Source: Setophaga petechia
Taxonomy: Eukaryota > Chordata > Aves > Passeriformes > Parulidae
Direction of reading: 5' to 3'
Assembly: GCA_024362935.1 (NCBI GenBank)
Contig: JANCRA010000066.1
Location: 1,975,501 to 2,039,500 of the forward strand
Length of the DNA stretch: 64,000 nucleotides
Shown: piece after piece, positions 1 to 11,123 of the stretch
How the letters are laid out: each line of letters starts with the position of its first letter
How positions within the stretch are numbered: the stretch's first letter is position 1
Notes under the pieces: model-generated
Database searches by the model: none
What the model was told of the DNA's origin: nothing
The model's input: the letters and a program-made list of their open reading frames with translations, nothing else
Program-made: the position numbers and the translations under genes

Positions 1-750
1 GAGAACAGGGATCAGAACCCCAGAGCAGGGATCAGAACCCCAGAACGAGGATCAGAACCCCAAAACAGATATCAGAACCCCGGAACAAGGGATTGGAACC
101 CCAGAATGAGGGATCAGAACCCTAGAACAGGGAGCACAGGGGATCAGAACCCCAGAACAAGGGATCAGAACCCCGGAACAGGGATCAGAACCCCAGAGCA
201 GGGATCAGAACTCCAGAACAGGGATCAGAACTCCAGAACAAGGGATCAGAACCCCAGAGCAGGGATCAGAACTCCAGAACAGGGATAAGAACTCCAGAGT
301 AGGGATCAGAGCCCAGAAAAAGCATCAGAACCCCAGAACAAGGGTCAGAACCCCAAAGCAGGGGTCAGAACCCCAGAAGAAGGGATAGGAACCCCAGAAC
401 AAGGATCAGAACCCCAGATTAGGGAGCACAGGGAATCAGAACCCCAGAACAAGGATCAGAACCCCAGAGCAGGGATCTGAACCCCAGAACAAGGATCAGA
501 ACCTCAAAACAGGGAGCACAAGAGATCAGAACCCCCAAACAGGGATCAGAACACCCAAACAGGGATCAGAACCCCAGAACAAGGGATCAGAACCCCAGAA
601 TAGGGATCAGAACCCCCCAACAGTGAGCACAGGGATCAGAACCCCCAAACAGGGATCAGAGCCCCTGAACAAGGGATCAGAACCCCCAAACAGGGATCAG
701 AACCCCTGAACAAGGGATCAGAACCCCAGAGCAGGGAGCACAGGGGATCA
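1..750. repeat. Minisatellite, 19-21 bp unit, cut by window edge
   Basis: About 35 imperfect head-to-tail copies of a unit close to GGGATCAGAACCCCAGAACA, with occasional AGGGAGCACAGG spacers. The array is already under way at base 1, so its true start lies outside. The open frame at 106-288 only reflects the unit length and is not a gene. Confidence 0.95.
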
Positions 751-1773
751 GGAGGACCTTGCACAGGGCAGATGTCAGATGGACACACAGCCACCCCCCA
801 GAATGACCCCAATGACAGCAGCAGGCAGCTCCTGTCCCCTGGCAGGGCAGGGCAGTGTCACACTCTGCTCTGCAGCTGGGGAAAGGATGGTCTGGATAAA
901 AACATCCCCAAAGGGTGGAGGAGAGATTGCAGGGGGAGAGAGGAGCACCAGCCCTGCCAGGAGTCACTGTGAGGGGCAGCTGGGGACAACAGGAGGTCAC
1001 AGGGCAGAGGGAATCTCCATCCCTGCACAGCCTGGAGCCACAGGACAGGTCAGTGACTGCTCACCTGGCCTGGGTCTGTGGCAGGCGCTATCATCACCAT
1101 TTATCTGCCTTTACTTGCATTTTCTTGCAATTCCTGCCAGCAGGTTTGTCAGCCCTTTGGGACACAACAAAGTGCACCAGGAGCAATGTGAATATATCTT
1201 TTTCAAAATGAGATGAAAGAGCTTGCAGCACTTTTAGCAAAGATCCCAAGCATCTGAATTCTGAGCAGAAAGATCTCATTTCAGCTGTAATGAACTATAA
1301 AGAAGGAATAAATGCCTTTTATGCTGGCTTGTCTTGCAGAAACCCATCCTCCTTCGTTTGTCACATGGCTGTGTGTGCTCCATGGGGTGCTGCCCTTGGG
1401 TTTCCTGCTGCTGGAACAGAGCTGGAGCCATTCAGAGAACAGCCAGACTCTGCTCCAGCCTCGAGGAGGTTCAGGCCAGGTGGACAGGGCTGGGTGAGAG
1501 TTTTCTGCACAAGAAGCATTTTCAAGGGCAAACGCAAAACAATCTGGTGAACACTGAGAAAATTTTACATTGAGTGAATGTCTAAAGGAAATCCTTTAGT
1601 CTCACTTCTTGCTTTGCCTGGCACAGGCTCCTGACACGCTGCCAAGCAAGATATGACAGAGAATTATGCCTTTAACTAGGAAACAGAGGAGGGAGATGCT
1701 GAAAAGCAGAATAAAGGGGCAGCCACACTCCTATTGCCTGGGCTGTTCCCAGTGGCTGAATCAGCTACCCCAG
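751..1773. other. Single-copy intergenic sequence
   Basis: No repeat, RNA gene or convincing exon is seen. Overlapping open frames at about 677-1216 on both strands are short and share no recognisable domain. Confidence 0.6.
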
Positions 1774-2441
1774 TGTTGAAGATTGCAATGCAAGATGTGT
1801 TCTATTACCATCTGTAGGGCAGATTATCTTTGTCAAGTGGGCAGTTTGCCTTATCTCTCTCTCTGAGTGACCACATTCACTCCTCCCTCGGGAGGGGACA
1901 CCTGCTGATAACAGCTCTGGAATGTCCCTGCATGGCTGATAAGAACTACAGCATCCCACTGGGAGATGGGAGCCCAGAGGGAGGAGCCAAGCATTCCTAC
2001 CCGGATAGAATCTGGAGATTCTGGAACACCAGCACGGCTCCTGCACTGCATTGCCCAGAGGAACAGCAGCTGCCTCTTGCCCTGCATCTCCAGAGGCAGA
2101 GACTGCACCTTTCTCCAGGATCCCTGCTCCAGCAGAACCAGCCCTGACCCTGCAGGAGGGCTGAGCCACAATTCCAATGGCACTGCTGCCAACAGCCTGA
2201 CCCACAGGGTGTCAGCTTGGGTTCTGACTCTGCCAGTGTTGGTTTAGTTCACTGCATTGTTTATTTTATCCTTTTTTTTCCCTATTAAAGAACTGTTATT
2301 TCCTGCTCCCATATTTTTTGCTTGACAGCCCCTTAATTAAAAATTTATAGCAATTCAGAGGGGTGGGGAGGGTTTACATTCTCCATTTCAGGGGAGGCTC
2401 CTGCCTTCCTTAGCAGACACCTGTCTTTCCAAACCAAGACA
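1774..2441 (+). mobile_element. Solo LTR, family L (ERVL-like)
   Basis: A 668-bp element starting TGTTGAAGATTGCAATGC and ending CCAAACCAAGACA. It aligns along its whole length with 22173-22847. A polyadenylation hexamer ATTAAA lies at 2284-2289. The flanking 5-mers CCCAG (1769-1773) and CTCAG (2442-2446) are a one-mismatch target duplication; 5 bp is the size typical of ERVL. No internal retroviral sequence follows, so this is a solo LTR. I recognise the 3' part as a common songbird ERVL LTR from memory, not from a search. Confidence 0.85.
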
Positions 2442-3374
2442 CTCAGGCACACAGAGAGATGGGAGGACCTCTGGTGTCACTGATTCTGTTTCCTAAAAGG
2501 TGTTACTGCTGTTTTTAAGCCACTTAAAAACACACCAGCCACACACCAGCCTTCCCACAGCTCAGTCACCAGGGCTGCACCGAGTGCCACAGGCTGTGAG
2601 TGTCCCCTGTGCTGTCACTGTCACTGTCACTGTGGGGTCCCCCAGGTGTTTTGGGCCCCTTTGTTCCAGGACAGAGCTGCTGTCCTTGTGCAGATGTGTC
2701 CCTCAGAAATGATGACCCCACAGCTCAGTGCCAGCCAGGGCCACTGCAAAGTTTCAAAGGGAGAAGGGGAATGGAGAAGATGACAGGAATAATGAAAGGC
2801 ACAGCACAAAATGGGGTTTAGCAGGAGTTCAGAGTCATTATCCAGATCACAGCAACTCCTCAGAGCTGGGTGCCAGGTCAGGAATTTCCTTATGGAGACA
2901 CTCAAACAAGGCTGGCAGGTGAGGAAGCCCCAAAGCCCCCTGCCAGAGGGACTCTGCTGTGCCATTCACACTCCCCACATCATCCATCCTTATCACACTG
3001 CCAAGAAAAAGGTTCCTGTTCCCTGGGACTCATCCTCAGTCTCATTAAAAGCAGGGCTGGATTACTAAATTTTTAACCAGGGGAGGCTCCCATGTCCATT
3101 ACTGCTTTCCTCCCATGTTTATTAAAGCAATAACTTAGTTTTTAAAAGGGACATGGTTCCCTCGAGCTCTCTCACGCTTTGGTGTCCTAATTAAAAATAT
3201 AAATTAGAGATTGAGCAGGTCTCGTGCTTCAAAGGAACGTAAATTGGGTGGCTTGAAGTGCTGGGGAATGTCTGGGCACAAAACACTCTGAGATGGTTCT
3301 GCAGATGTCTCAGGATCTCTGCTGCTCAGAGTGACCCCAAGAATGCATTAGAAAATCTCTTTTCCCAGCCCAAC
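2442..3374. other. Single-copy intergenic sequence
   Basis: Mostly unique, moderately GC-rich on the left and AT-rich near 3080-3250. No gene or repeat recognised. Confidence 0.5.
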
Positions 3375-3751
3375 TGTCGAAGAAGGAGTCAGAGCTCTTC
3401 AGTTCTTGGTGTCAAGGTTGTTTATTGTTTCTTATCTATAAAATTTTTTCTCCTGTCCAGCCAAGGTCTGTTCAGCAGGACAGTCAGAGGCACTCTGCCT
3501 GCCCCCAGGGTGGTGTTGTTATCTTTTTATACTAAAAACTACGTGTACAATATTTACAATAACTTTCCAATACCTATCACCTATGTTAGACAGTGAGCTT
3601 CTACTCTAAACCAATCCAAAAGTGCCAGCATAATTATTTATTATACTATATTATTCTATACATCTAAAACTCAACCTGCCAAGCACTCAACCCTGCACAC
3701 AGCTGCTCACACTGCCCTGAATCTCGTGACTGTCACCCAAAAGTCCTGACA
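3375..3751 (-). mobile_element. Solo LTR on minus strand, single copy in window
   Basis: Read on the minus strand it begins TGTCAGGACTTTTGGG and ends CTTCTTCGACA (377 bp). It has a TATA-like GTATAAAAAG (plus 3523-3532) and an AATAAA (plus 3421-3426) in the right order for U3, R and U5. The flanks CCCAAC and CACAAA agree at four of six positions, so the target duplication is degraded or the exact ends are off by a few bases. It looks like a songbird ERVK-type LTR. Confidence 0.7.
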
Positions 3752-3757
3752 CACAAA

Positions 3758-3790
3758 GACACACACACACACACACACACACATACACAC
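3758..3790. repeat. (CA)n microsatellite
   Basis: An almost uninterrupted CA dinucleotide run directly beside the right end of the 3375-3751 LTR. Confidence 0.95.
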
Positions 3791-4011
3791 TCTTGGCCCT
3801 GATAGGCCAAGGAAACAAAATACCATCACTGTGGGTAAATAATCTCCATATTGCATTCTACTTTTGCACAAACACAGGCACAGCAAATGATAAGAATTGT
3901 GTTTTCTTTCTCTGGGAGGTTCAGAGAATGTGAAACTCAGAAATATTCTTGGGAAGAATTGTGCCTTGCTTTGCTCTGTGAAGAGAAATGTGGGGCTACA
4001 GGCTGGCAGAG

Positions 4012-4680
4012 TCCCTGCACACACCCGTGTGCATATGAGCCCTGCACATCCCTGTCCTGACAGTCCCCCCAATCCCCCCCAGTCCATCAGCTCATCCATA
4101 ACCATCACACACATGCACACACACATGTGCACATGAACCCTGCTCATCCCTGTCCTGGGAGTTCCCCCAGTCCATCAGCTCATCCACAACTATCACACAA
4201 CTCCACACACCCATGTGCACATGAACCCTGCTCATCCCTGTCCTGACAGTCCCTCCAATCCCCCCCAGGCCAGCAGCTCATCCATAACCATCACACACAT
4301 GCACACACCCATGTGCACATGAACCCTGCTCATCCCTGTCCTGACAGTCCCTCCAATCCCCCCCAGGCCAGCAGCTCATCCATAACCATCACACAACTCC
4401 ACACACCCATGTGCACATGAACCCTGCTCATCCCTGTCCTGGAAGTCCCCCCATTCCTTCCCAGTCCATCAGCCCATCCATAACCATCACACACATGCAC
4501 ACACCCATGTGCACATGAACCCTGCTCATCCCTGTCCTGACAGTCCCCCCAGTCCATCAGCTCATCCATAACCATCACACAACTCCACACACCCATGTGC
4601 ACATGAACCCTGCTCATCCCTGTCCTGGCAGTCCCTCCAATCCCCCCCAGGCCAGCAGCTCATCCATAACCATCACACAC
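4012..4680. repeat. Minisatellite, 88-98 bp unit
   Basis: Copies of a unit containing GTGCACATGAACCCTGCTC lie at about 4127, 4215, 4313, 4411, 4509 and 4597, spaced 88 or 98 bp, with a more diverged first copy at about 4015. Each unit also carries CATCCATAACCATCACACA. The 88-bp copies lack a roughly 10-bp block. The minus-strand open frame at 4330-4617 is a by-product of the repeat. Confidence 0.9.
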
Positions 4681-5544
4681 ATCCCCCTTCAGCTGGGAGA
4701 TGTGGCCGGACTTTGCTCTGTTATCTTTCCGTTTCCATGGCAATAAAAGTAGCTTCTGATAATGGCTATTTCCTAAGAACTGTGAGGGTTTGGTAATTTT
4801 AGCAGCATTACAGCACAGACTTCAAATGGTCAGAGTCACTCAGGGTCGCTCTGCCTTGGGCTTTGAATTGTGAGGGGATGTGAGCAGGTCCTGGAATCCA
4901 AGGGAGGTTTTTCTGGTTATCTTAGCTTATTCCTTGTATGCCTGTTCCCAAAGGATCCACAGGACTCTGTTCAGCCCCAGGCAGGTTTTGGGACTGGTGC
5001 TGTTTGTGGTGTTGGTGTCACTGCAGGAAGCTGTCAGCTCACCCATCACCTCAGCCTGCCTTGCAAACAGCAGCTGAATTAATTATTGCCATAAAAAAAG
5101 AAACAATGCCCCATATTCCCCAAAGCCTGTGGTGCAGGGGGGTACAAATAATGCCCAGTTAATGTACCAGAGGATGAATTCCAGCTCTGCATGGATCACC
5201 CAAATGACCATTGATTCCGTGGCCACTCCCTGCTCCTCTGGGCCACACCTTTTCTCCCCATCAGCTCCTGCCTGGGTGCCTGTGCAGACACCTGACCTGA
5301 TTTTTGGCTGTGCTGCTGCAGGAGCTCTTTGGCAGCCCCAGGATTCTTGGGGGAAAACACAGGACCAGCATCCTGCTCCTTCCCTGGGCTGTGCCTCATC
5401 CATCCTCTCCTGAGGTTTCACTGCACAGACCCCCAGACCCCAAGGAAACGTTGTTGGCAGGAAGAAAGATTCCATTTCCCCACATTTCCAATGCCTAGTT
5501 ATAAGATTTAGAGGCAGTTCTGTTCCTGGAGTGTGCTCTGGCAC
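4681..5544. other. Single-copy intergenic sequence
   Basis: No gene or repeat recognised. A 153-codon minus-strand frame (5083-5544) has no recognisable domain and runs up to the LTR boundary. Confidence 0.5.
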
Positions 5545-5991
5545 TGATACCTCAGGATTTCAGCTTTTCTATTTTTCATGTATTTGTAATCCTGCAGTTC
5601 TTTAGTGTAGAACTCCAAACTCCACACACAGTGTGAGCTGCTGCTTCCCCATTTTGGGCAGACACAACAATTCCTCTCCAGGCCTGGCAATCAAGGACAC
5701 CTCACTGCCTCAGGCCCTGAGAGATGGAAACAAAAGTGAATTGGGGCAGCAAACTGGGGGTCAATGACTTCATTAACTGAAGCTGTAATTGGAAGATTCA
5801 CTCCCCAACATGCAAATGTCCCAAATTTATAAAAGTGTGAACACCTGTGACCCATTGTCCATTTTGGGTGCAGCCCCTGGGGGGCTTTGTCTGCCCTAAA
5901 TGTACCTGAAGGCCCTTCAATAAACAGAACTGATTTTTTATTGCCTTAATTTTGTCTGGCCTCTGTTTTTAGGTAGCTCAAAAAGGAATCA
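5545..5991 (+). mobile_element. Solo LTR, family A
   Basis: Starts TGATACCTCAGGATTT and ends AAGGAATCA, an imperfect inverted terminus. TATAAAAG is at 5828-5835 and AATAAA at 5919-5924, in the order expected of U3-R-U5. The 4-bp target duplication GCAC is exact on both sides (5541-5544, 5992-5995), a size usual for ERV1 elements. It aligns with 25059, 47999 and 56471. Confidence 0.88.
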
Positions 5992-7430
5992 GCACAGCCT
6001 CACTCTTCCCATGCCATCCTTGGGGACAGCCTGGGGACCTCACCTGGGTGGCACTTCCTGACCCACCTGGCAGTGATTTAATCTCCAGATCTGCTGAGCA
6101 TCCTCCTGGCCTGCAGAATCACATCCCTCCTGCTCTGGAGAAGCCAAGCTTTAATATGAAGTGTGAAACTTCTAATTTAGTGTCACATCAAATAATAACT
6201 GGCGTGTTCAAACTGTTGCTTGTATTAGTCAAACAATCACAGATCAGAGCCAAAGGCTGCTCCTCTCTCTCCTTTACCACTGACTTGCAATTAATATTTA
6301 TAAAGCAGGAGGGATTTTTCTTTAAAAGGGAATTTGCAGCTGTCCTTTGGATTCTCAGACACAGGCTGTAAAATTTATAGGCTTTCCTTCACCTTCACTC
6401 TAAGAGAACAAAGCTTTTCATATTTATAATTTTAATCTGTAGGGACAGAAGGGAAGCCAAGCATGGTGAGGGATGGGAGAGAGCTGGGTGGGGAGGGGGA
6501 AGGCACTGGCAGCAATTGGGCAGCTGGTGAATACCAGCAATCATGGGCTCAGCTTCACACAGCACTCTGGAAATGCCTCTGGATTTGAGGAGGGGAAAAC
6601 TAACTTTTGGAGCTTTTTATTTAAAAAAAAACAACCCAAAATTTCCCCCTTTGGTGAAAATGTTCGTAATTTCCCCTTGTAAAATCATTCCAATTTATTC
6701 ACAATATTCCTGAATATCTCATTGTGAAACTGAAATTAAAATATCCCAATAGGCTCTGGCAGAAAACTTTGCATAAGCATGATAGGATTTTCCCACAGTA
6801 ATAAGTCCCCAAGGAAAAACACATCAGAAAAGAAAATGTTTCAAAATAACTGTTCCCAATTAAAACTTCACCAGGATTTACACTCCCCAAGTTTTCTTTT
6901 TTCCCAGCATGATAAGCATAAAAATGACACACACCCAGTCCAGCACCAATTTCTCCCAAAAACGACAGAGCAGGAGCCACACACCACACTCTGTGTGACA
7001 CACAGGAATGACCAAACTCACTCCTGTCATTCCTCACTTCATTATTCCCTTGCATTTTGAAGTTAATATCAATAAAACATACATTAGAATTGCAGAAATC
7101 ATGGAAATGTCAAACATCTCTCACTCGCTTTGGTGAGAACTTTGCTAAGTACCAAATGCAAATGTGCAGCTGGTGCCTCTGACATTTTGGTTCCTTTGCT
7201 GGCACAGGCTAATCAATTCAGTTTCTAATTTTAATTTTATCAGCAGCAAATCTGTTGGATTTTTCAGGCTCTGATGTAGGCCAAGTCACTTCTAATCAAA
7301 TGACCTGGGCTCTCTGATAGGCTTTGCCTGCACTCTGGGCAGCACCAGGATCACAGTCCCAGGTCCTGATACACTCCTGGTCCTGCTCCACTTGATGAGG
7401 ATGCACAAATCGACCATTTCATCTCAAAAT
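5992..7430. other. AT-rich single-copy sequence
   Basis: No exon or mobile element recognised. Runs of homopolymer A are near 6628-6640. The open frames at 6048-6371 and 6699-7055 have no recognisable domain. Confidence 0.5.
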
Positions 7431-7535
7431 TACAGTTTTTATATCCCAGATCAAGCCCAGCTTTGCAGGACTGTGCTGGAGGTGAAGGACCTGATCCCCA
7501 TCCACCTGCAGATAACCTGGAGAGCAGGGAGGGAG
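7431..7535 (-). repeat. Unnamed dispersed repeat, inverted partner of 11878-11990
   Basis: The reverse complement aligns with 11878-11990. Both share TCCCTGCTCTCCA, GTTATCTGCAGGTG, GTCCTTCACCTCCAGCACAG and TCCTGCAAAGCTGGGC, with a few indels. Similarity fades outside. The family is not recognised. Confidence 0.75.
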
Positions 7536-7549
7536 GAGGGAGGGATGGC

Positions 7550-7648
7550 AGAATGACCAGGTTGGAAGAGACCTCCAGGATCAAGTGCAACCTTCAACAA
7601 ACAGCCCAGTGTCACTAAACCAAGTGCCACATCTGTTCACCTTTGAAC
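7550..7648 (-). mobile_element. CR1 LINE 3' fragment
   Basis: Contains GTTGGAAGAGACCTCCAGG and the CCAAGTGCCACATCTG block typical of the 3' end of CR1 read in reverse. It is a short piece immediately beside a second, better preserved CR1 end. Confidence 0.7.
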
Positions 7649-8020
7649 ACTTCACAGAATTCCCAGAATCCCTGGGTTGGAAGAGACCTTCAAGACCATC
7701 GAGTCCAACCCAGCCCCAACCCCTCAACTCAACCCTGGCACCCAGTGCCACATCCAGGCTTTGTTAAACACCCCCAGGGATGGGGACTGCACCACCTCCC
7801 TGGGCAGAACATTCCAGAACTTTATCACTCTTTCTTAAAAATCCTTTCCCTGATATCCACCCTGCATTTCCCTTGGGGCAGCTCGAGGCTGTGTGCTCTG
7901 GTTGTGTCAGTGCCTGCAGACAGAGCCCAGCCCCAGCTGAGCACAGGCACCTTTCAGGAGCTGCAGAGAGTGATGGGGGCACCCCTGAGTCTTCTCCAGG
8001 CTGAGCACCCCCAGCTTTAG
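7649..8020 (-). mobile_element. CR1 LINE 3' end, minus strand
   Basis: The sequence from CACAGAATTCCCAGAATCC through TTGGAAGAGACCTTCAAG to GGCACCCCTGAGTCTTC matches the CR1 copy at 19238 nearly base for base. The terminal AGAATCC-type repeat at the left is the 3' tail, so the element is on the minus strand and truncated at its 5' side, as is usual for CR1. Confidence 0.9.
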
Positions 8021-8407
8021 GGGTGGAGAGGGGCAGAGGAGCTCCCTCCTCACACACCCAGCCCCTAAAACATCCCCAGCCTTTGCTGGCACCCATGCTG
8101 TCACCTCAGCCCTTTCCCCCACCATGGGGACAGCCCCCCATGCCCCACTGCCCCAGGGAAGGGCCCTGGCCATGTCCTGACCCTGGTCCCTTCCCACCAT
8201 GACCCACAGCATGGAAAATGAAGCCTCATTTTCTGTGGGAAAGGGAAAAGTGGCTCCCACCCTGAGCCTCTGAGCAGGGTCAGGCACTTGCTGCTGGGGA
8301 AGTTTCTTTCTGACACAAAATGAATGAGCCTTCAGACCTGCTCAAATGGAGAGCAGAACTGGAAACAAGGTTCCTTTTGGTGTCTCCTCATCTGTAATTC
8401 AGCTGCT
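8021..8407. other. GC-rich single-copy sequence
   Basis: No feature recognised between the CR1 end and the local tandem duplication. Confidence 0.5.
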
Positions 8408-8757
8408 GGTTTTAAAAACCAGCCTGCGATGTCCAGACTGAGTTTGCATTTAATGCCATTTTCATTTGTTAAGATTTTAAAAATTTTCTCCTGCCTTTCT
8501 CTGACACAGGGTGTCATTAGTGCAGTAATTAACCAACCTGGTGACCAAACAGGAGTGATGAGCAGTCACTACATCCCAGCATTGACTGATTTCTGGTTTT
8601 AAAAACCAGCCTGTGTTGTCCAGACTGAGTTTGCATTTAATTTGTTAAGCTTTTTTTAAAATCTTCTCCTGCCTTTCTCTGACACAGGGTGTCATTAGTG
8701 CAGCAATTAACCAACCTGGTGACCAAACATAAATGATGAGCAGTCACTACATCCCAG
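8408..8757. repeat. Local tandem duplication, 187-bp offset
   Basis: A block starting GGTTTTAAAAACCAGCCTG at 8408 recurs at 8595. Both copies run through CTCCTGCCTTTCTCTGACAC, GGGTGTCATTAGTGCAG and GATGAGCAGTCACTACATCC. Copy two lacks about 15 bp beside TTTGTTAAG. The unit is otherwise single-copy. Confidence 0.9.
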
Positions 8758-9512
8758 TTTTGCAGTTCCACCAGGTACAGCCATGGCTGGGTGTGCACAG
8801 ATTTGTACACACACCCCTCTGTGCCAGACTGCAAGCTGGGTGAATCATAGATAAGGCTCCATTTTGCTTAAAGAGCCCTTAAAAAAACACTCTTAAATAT
8901 CAATATTAGCACTTAATAGAAGTATTTCCTTGAAAATAATATTGTATTTTCAGAGCAGGGATGGCAGCCAGGACAGACAGACAGGGTCAGGGCTCTGGCA
9001 CAAGGGAAGCAGCACAAGAGAAGCAGCCCAGAGCACATCCTCCCCCTGCTCCAAGGTTGTAGCTGCTCCACCATTATCTGCAGCCTGGAGTGATCTCCAA
9101 TCTTTATACTTTAATCTGAAAAACAGACAAAGAGCTTTTCCAGCCTTTCATGTGCTGAATGACAGGCCTCCCTCTCTCCCCAGCATTTCCTCTGACTCAC
9201 TCATTACAGGCTATTTTAGAGTGTGCCAATGACAAAAAATACATTTTGATCTTTACTCTTGCGAGTAAATAGAGAAACTCCACTTTTGGGTATTTGTAAA
9301 AGATTTCTTCTCTTCCCACCCCATGTCCAAGGGGTCCCTATGTTCTAATTTGCAAAAGGCCTATTAGTTTTTACACAGAAATAAGCAGGACTCACCCAAG
9401 TACTTTAACAAAACTTTATTGTTTGTGCAATAAGGTTTTCACTCCAACTAGGATCAGGGACACAAACCAAGCAAGAGAACCAAATCACTGATTTTATCAC
9501 CATTCAAGGAAT
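8758..9512. other. Single-copy sequence, possibly LTR-derived at right
   Basis: No exon seen. From about 9230 the sequence may belong to a diverged U5 of the family Z LTR next door: read on the minus strand it has CAATAAAG near 9410 and the left edge TGACAAAAAATAC resembles the TGTGAAAAATGC terminus. This extension is uncertain. Confidence 0.4.
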
Positions 9513-10207
9513 TTTTTACCCTGAAGAGCCATCAGGATTCAGAGGAAGAAGCTGACACTGACCAGACAGAATCCTCTGTTTGAGTGGAATTTATGCATCA
9601 TGTATGAGGTGTATGAATATGCAACAGGCTGTTGCTTTTAAGGGTTAATCCTCTGCTAATATGGGTCCTTTTTTGGGCTTATTTTGCCCAGAAAAGGAAC
9701 CTGGACTGTCCATAACTCTTTGTTTTTACTGTCTCATATTGTCCTAAATCCTAAATTGTCCAAATTTTTATTACTCTAATTGTATTGTTGCAATGTTGGG
9801 GGACACAAAACAGATGATGGACTTTGGACCCGGTTAACAAAAGAGATTTGATAACAGGATGCCTTGGCAAAAGCAAACAGAACTTTGAAAATTAGACCTG
9901 GATATCAATAAGATGAAATCAAACGGGTTTACCGGAAAAAGAAAATCCCATTAAACTCTGCAAGCAAGAGATGTTGTTATATGCATAAGTTTGTGTATGT
10001 GATTTTAACATAATCATTATAGTACACATTACTAGTCTCCCTAAAATAGTATATAGGTGTTTGTATCCCACAATAAAATCAGATTCTGATCACTGAGTCA
10101 GTCTCCCTGGCTTTTTCCATCACTGACATTATATTACTATGTTCATAACCATTTTATTACTATTAAACTTTTAACATTTCAAAAACAACTGATTAGTGTT
10201 TTTCACA
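9513..10207 (-). mobile_element. Family Z LTR, interrupted by a nested LTR
   Basis: Aligns with 32723-33354 and 39786-40405 through CATCAGGATTCAGAGGAAG, AATATGCAACAGGCTGTTG and the terminal GTTTTTCACA at 10207. The similarity is broken at 9786-10138 by another LTR. The left limit at 9513 is where similarity stops; the element may continue to about 9230 with a different R/U5. Orientation is taken from the better copies, where AATAAA is found on the minus strand. Confidence 0.75.
9786..10138 (+). mobile_element. Solo LTR nested in the family Z LTR
   Basis: A 353-bp insertion starting TGTTGCAATGTTGGGGG and ending CCATCACTGACA. It has AGTATATAGG near 10049-10058 and AATAAA at 10072-10077. The 6-mers TTGTAT (9780-9785) and TTATAT (10139-10144) form a target duplication with one mismatch. 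The host family Z copies read TTATAT at this spot without an insert, which fixes the boundaries. Confidence 0.85.
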
Positions 10208-10568
10208 CTGTGCAAGCAGAGCAGAGCAGGAGCTGCTGCAGGGGCAGCCCTGGGGAGCAGAACCTGCCCAGCACAAGTTTCCCTCTCCAGCCTGGTTCCT
10301 GCTCCCCACTCTGCTCCCTCCAGGACAGCAGCTGCTGCTGGTTTTGCTTCACCCATAGATCCTGCTGGGCCTCCCACACATTCCTTATTATTCTGCCCAA
10401 CATCTGTTCACAATTTGTTTCTAATTCTTTGCTCTGCTCCTCCTTGCCTGACTCTGGATCTGGAGTTAAGTTCTTGTGCAGAGCTGGGGGCCTGAGGAAC
10501 TGGAGAGCACACCCACTCCATCCCCTGTGCCCAGCAGGTGGGATTTTTGGAAGGTGGATCCTGCAGCA
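10208..10568. other. Single-copy sequence between two LTRs
   Basis: No gene or repeat recognised. Short open frames overlap on both strands. Confidence 0.5.
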
Positions 10569-11123
10569 TGTGGTGTTTGTGAGGTGAGAGATGAGAATCT
10601 GACTGCATGTTCTCTGAAGGCTGATTTATTATTATATTATATTATATCATATTATATTACATTATATTATATTATATTATATTATATTATATTATATTAT
10701 ATTATATTATATTATATTATATTATATTATATTATATATAATATTATATGTAATACAATATAATAGTATAGTATATTATTATATTATATTATTATATTAT
10801 TATATTATATATCAATGTAACTATATATATAATTATATATATAATATTATAGTATAGTATAATTATGTTATATTATGCTATACTAAAACTATACTAAAGA
10901 GAAGGATACAGACAGAAAGCCTGAATAATGAAAACTCATGACTGACTCAGAGAGTCTGACACAGCTGGCTGTGATTGGTCATTAATTAAAAACAATTCAC
11001 AGGATTGGATAAACAATCTCCAGACTACATTCCAGAGCAGCAAAACATGGAGAAACTGAGGCTTCTCATCTTCCCAGGAGGAGAAATCCTGGTGAAGGGA
11101 TTTTTCAGAATATATGAGTGGCA
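10569..11123 (-). mobile_element. Solo LTR, family X, with microsatellite expansion
   Basis: The plus-strand left end TGTGGTGTTTGTGAGG and right end GGATTTTTCAGAATATATG match the family X copies at 14797 and 61417. The exact 6-bp target duplication GCAGCA flanks it (10563-10568, 11124-11129), though the site is a GCA repeat, so the right edge can shift by 3 bp. A GATTGGTC box (CCAAT type) is at about 10973. It is longer than its relatives because of the internal AT-rich array at 10628-10880. Confidence 0.9.
10628..10880. repeat. (ATTAT)n microsatellite and AT-rich derivative
   Basis: About 22 near-perfect ATTAT pentamers (10628-10738) grade into irregular TATA-rich sequence. The array occupies the TATA/R region of the family X LTR, the same position as the array in the copy at 61417. 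Confidence 0.95.

Noticed and set aside
1..750. CRISPR-like array
   Set aside because: Units are contiguous with no unique spacers, and the genome context is vertebrate. The same applies to the arrays at 16255 and 58777.
1765..2247. Overlapping frames shared by 1.8 kb and 22.3 kb as a duplicated gene
   Set aside because: The duplicated unit has LTR ends, target duplications and a poly-A signal; it is a solo LTR, not a gene.
10476..10763. Tyr/Ile-rich open frame
   Set aside because: Product of the ATTAT array within an LTR.
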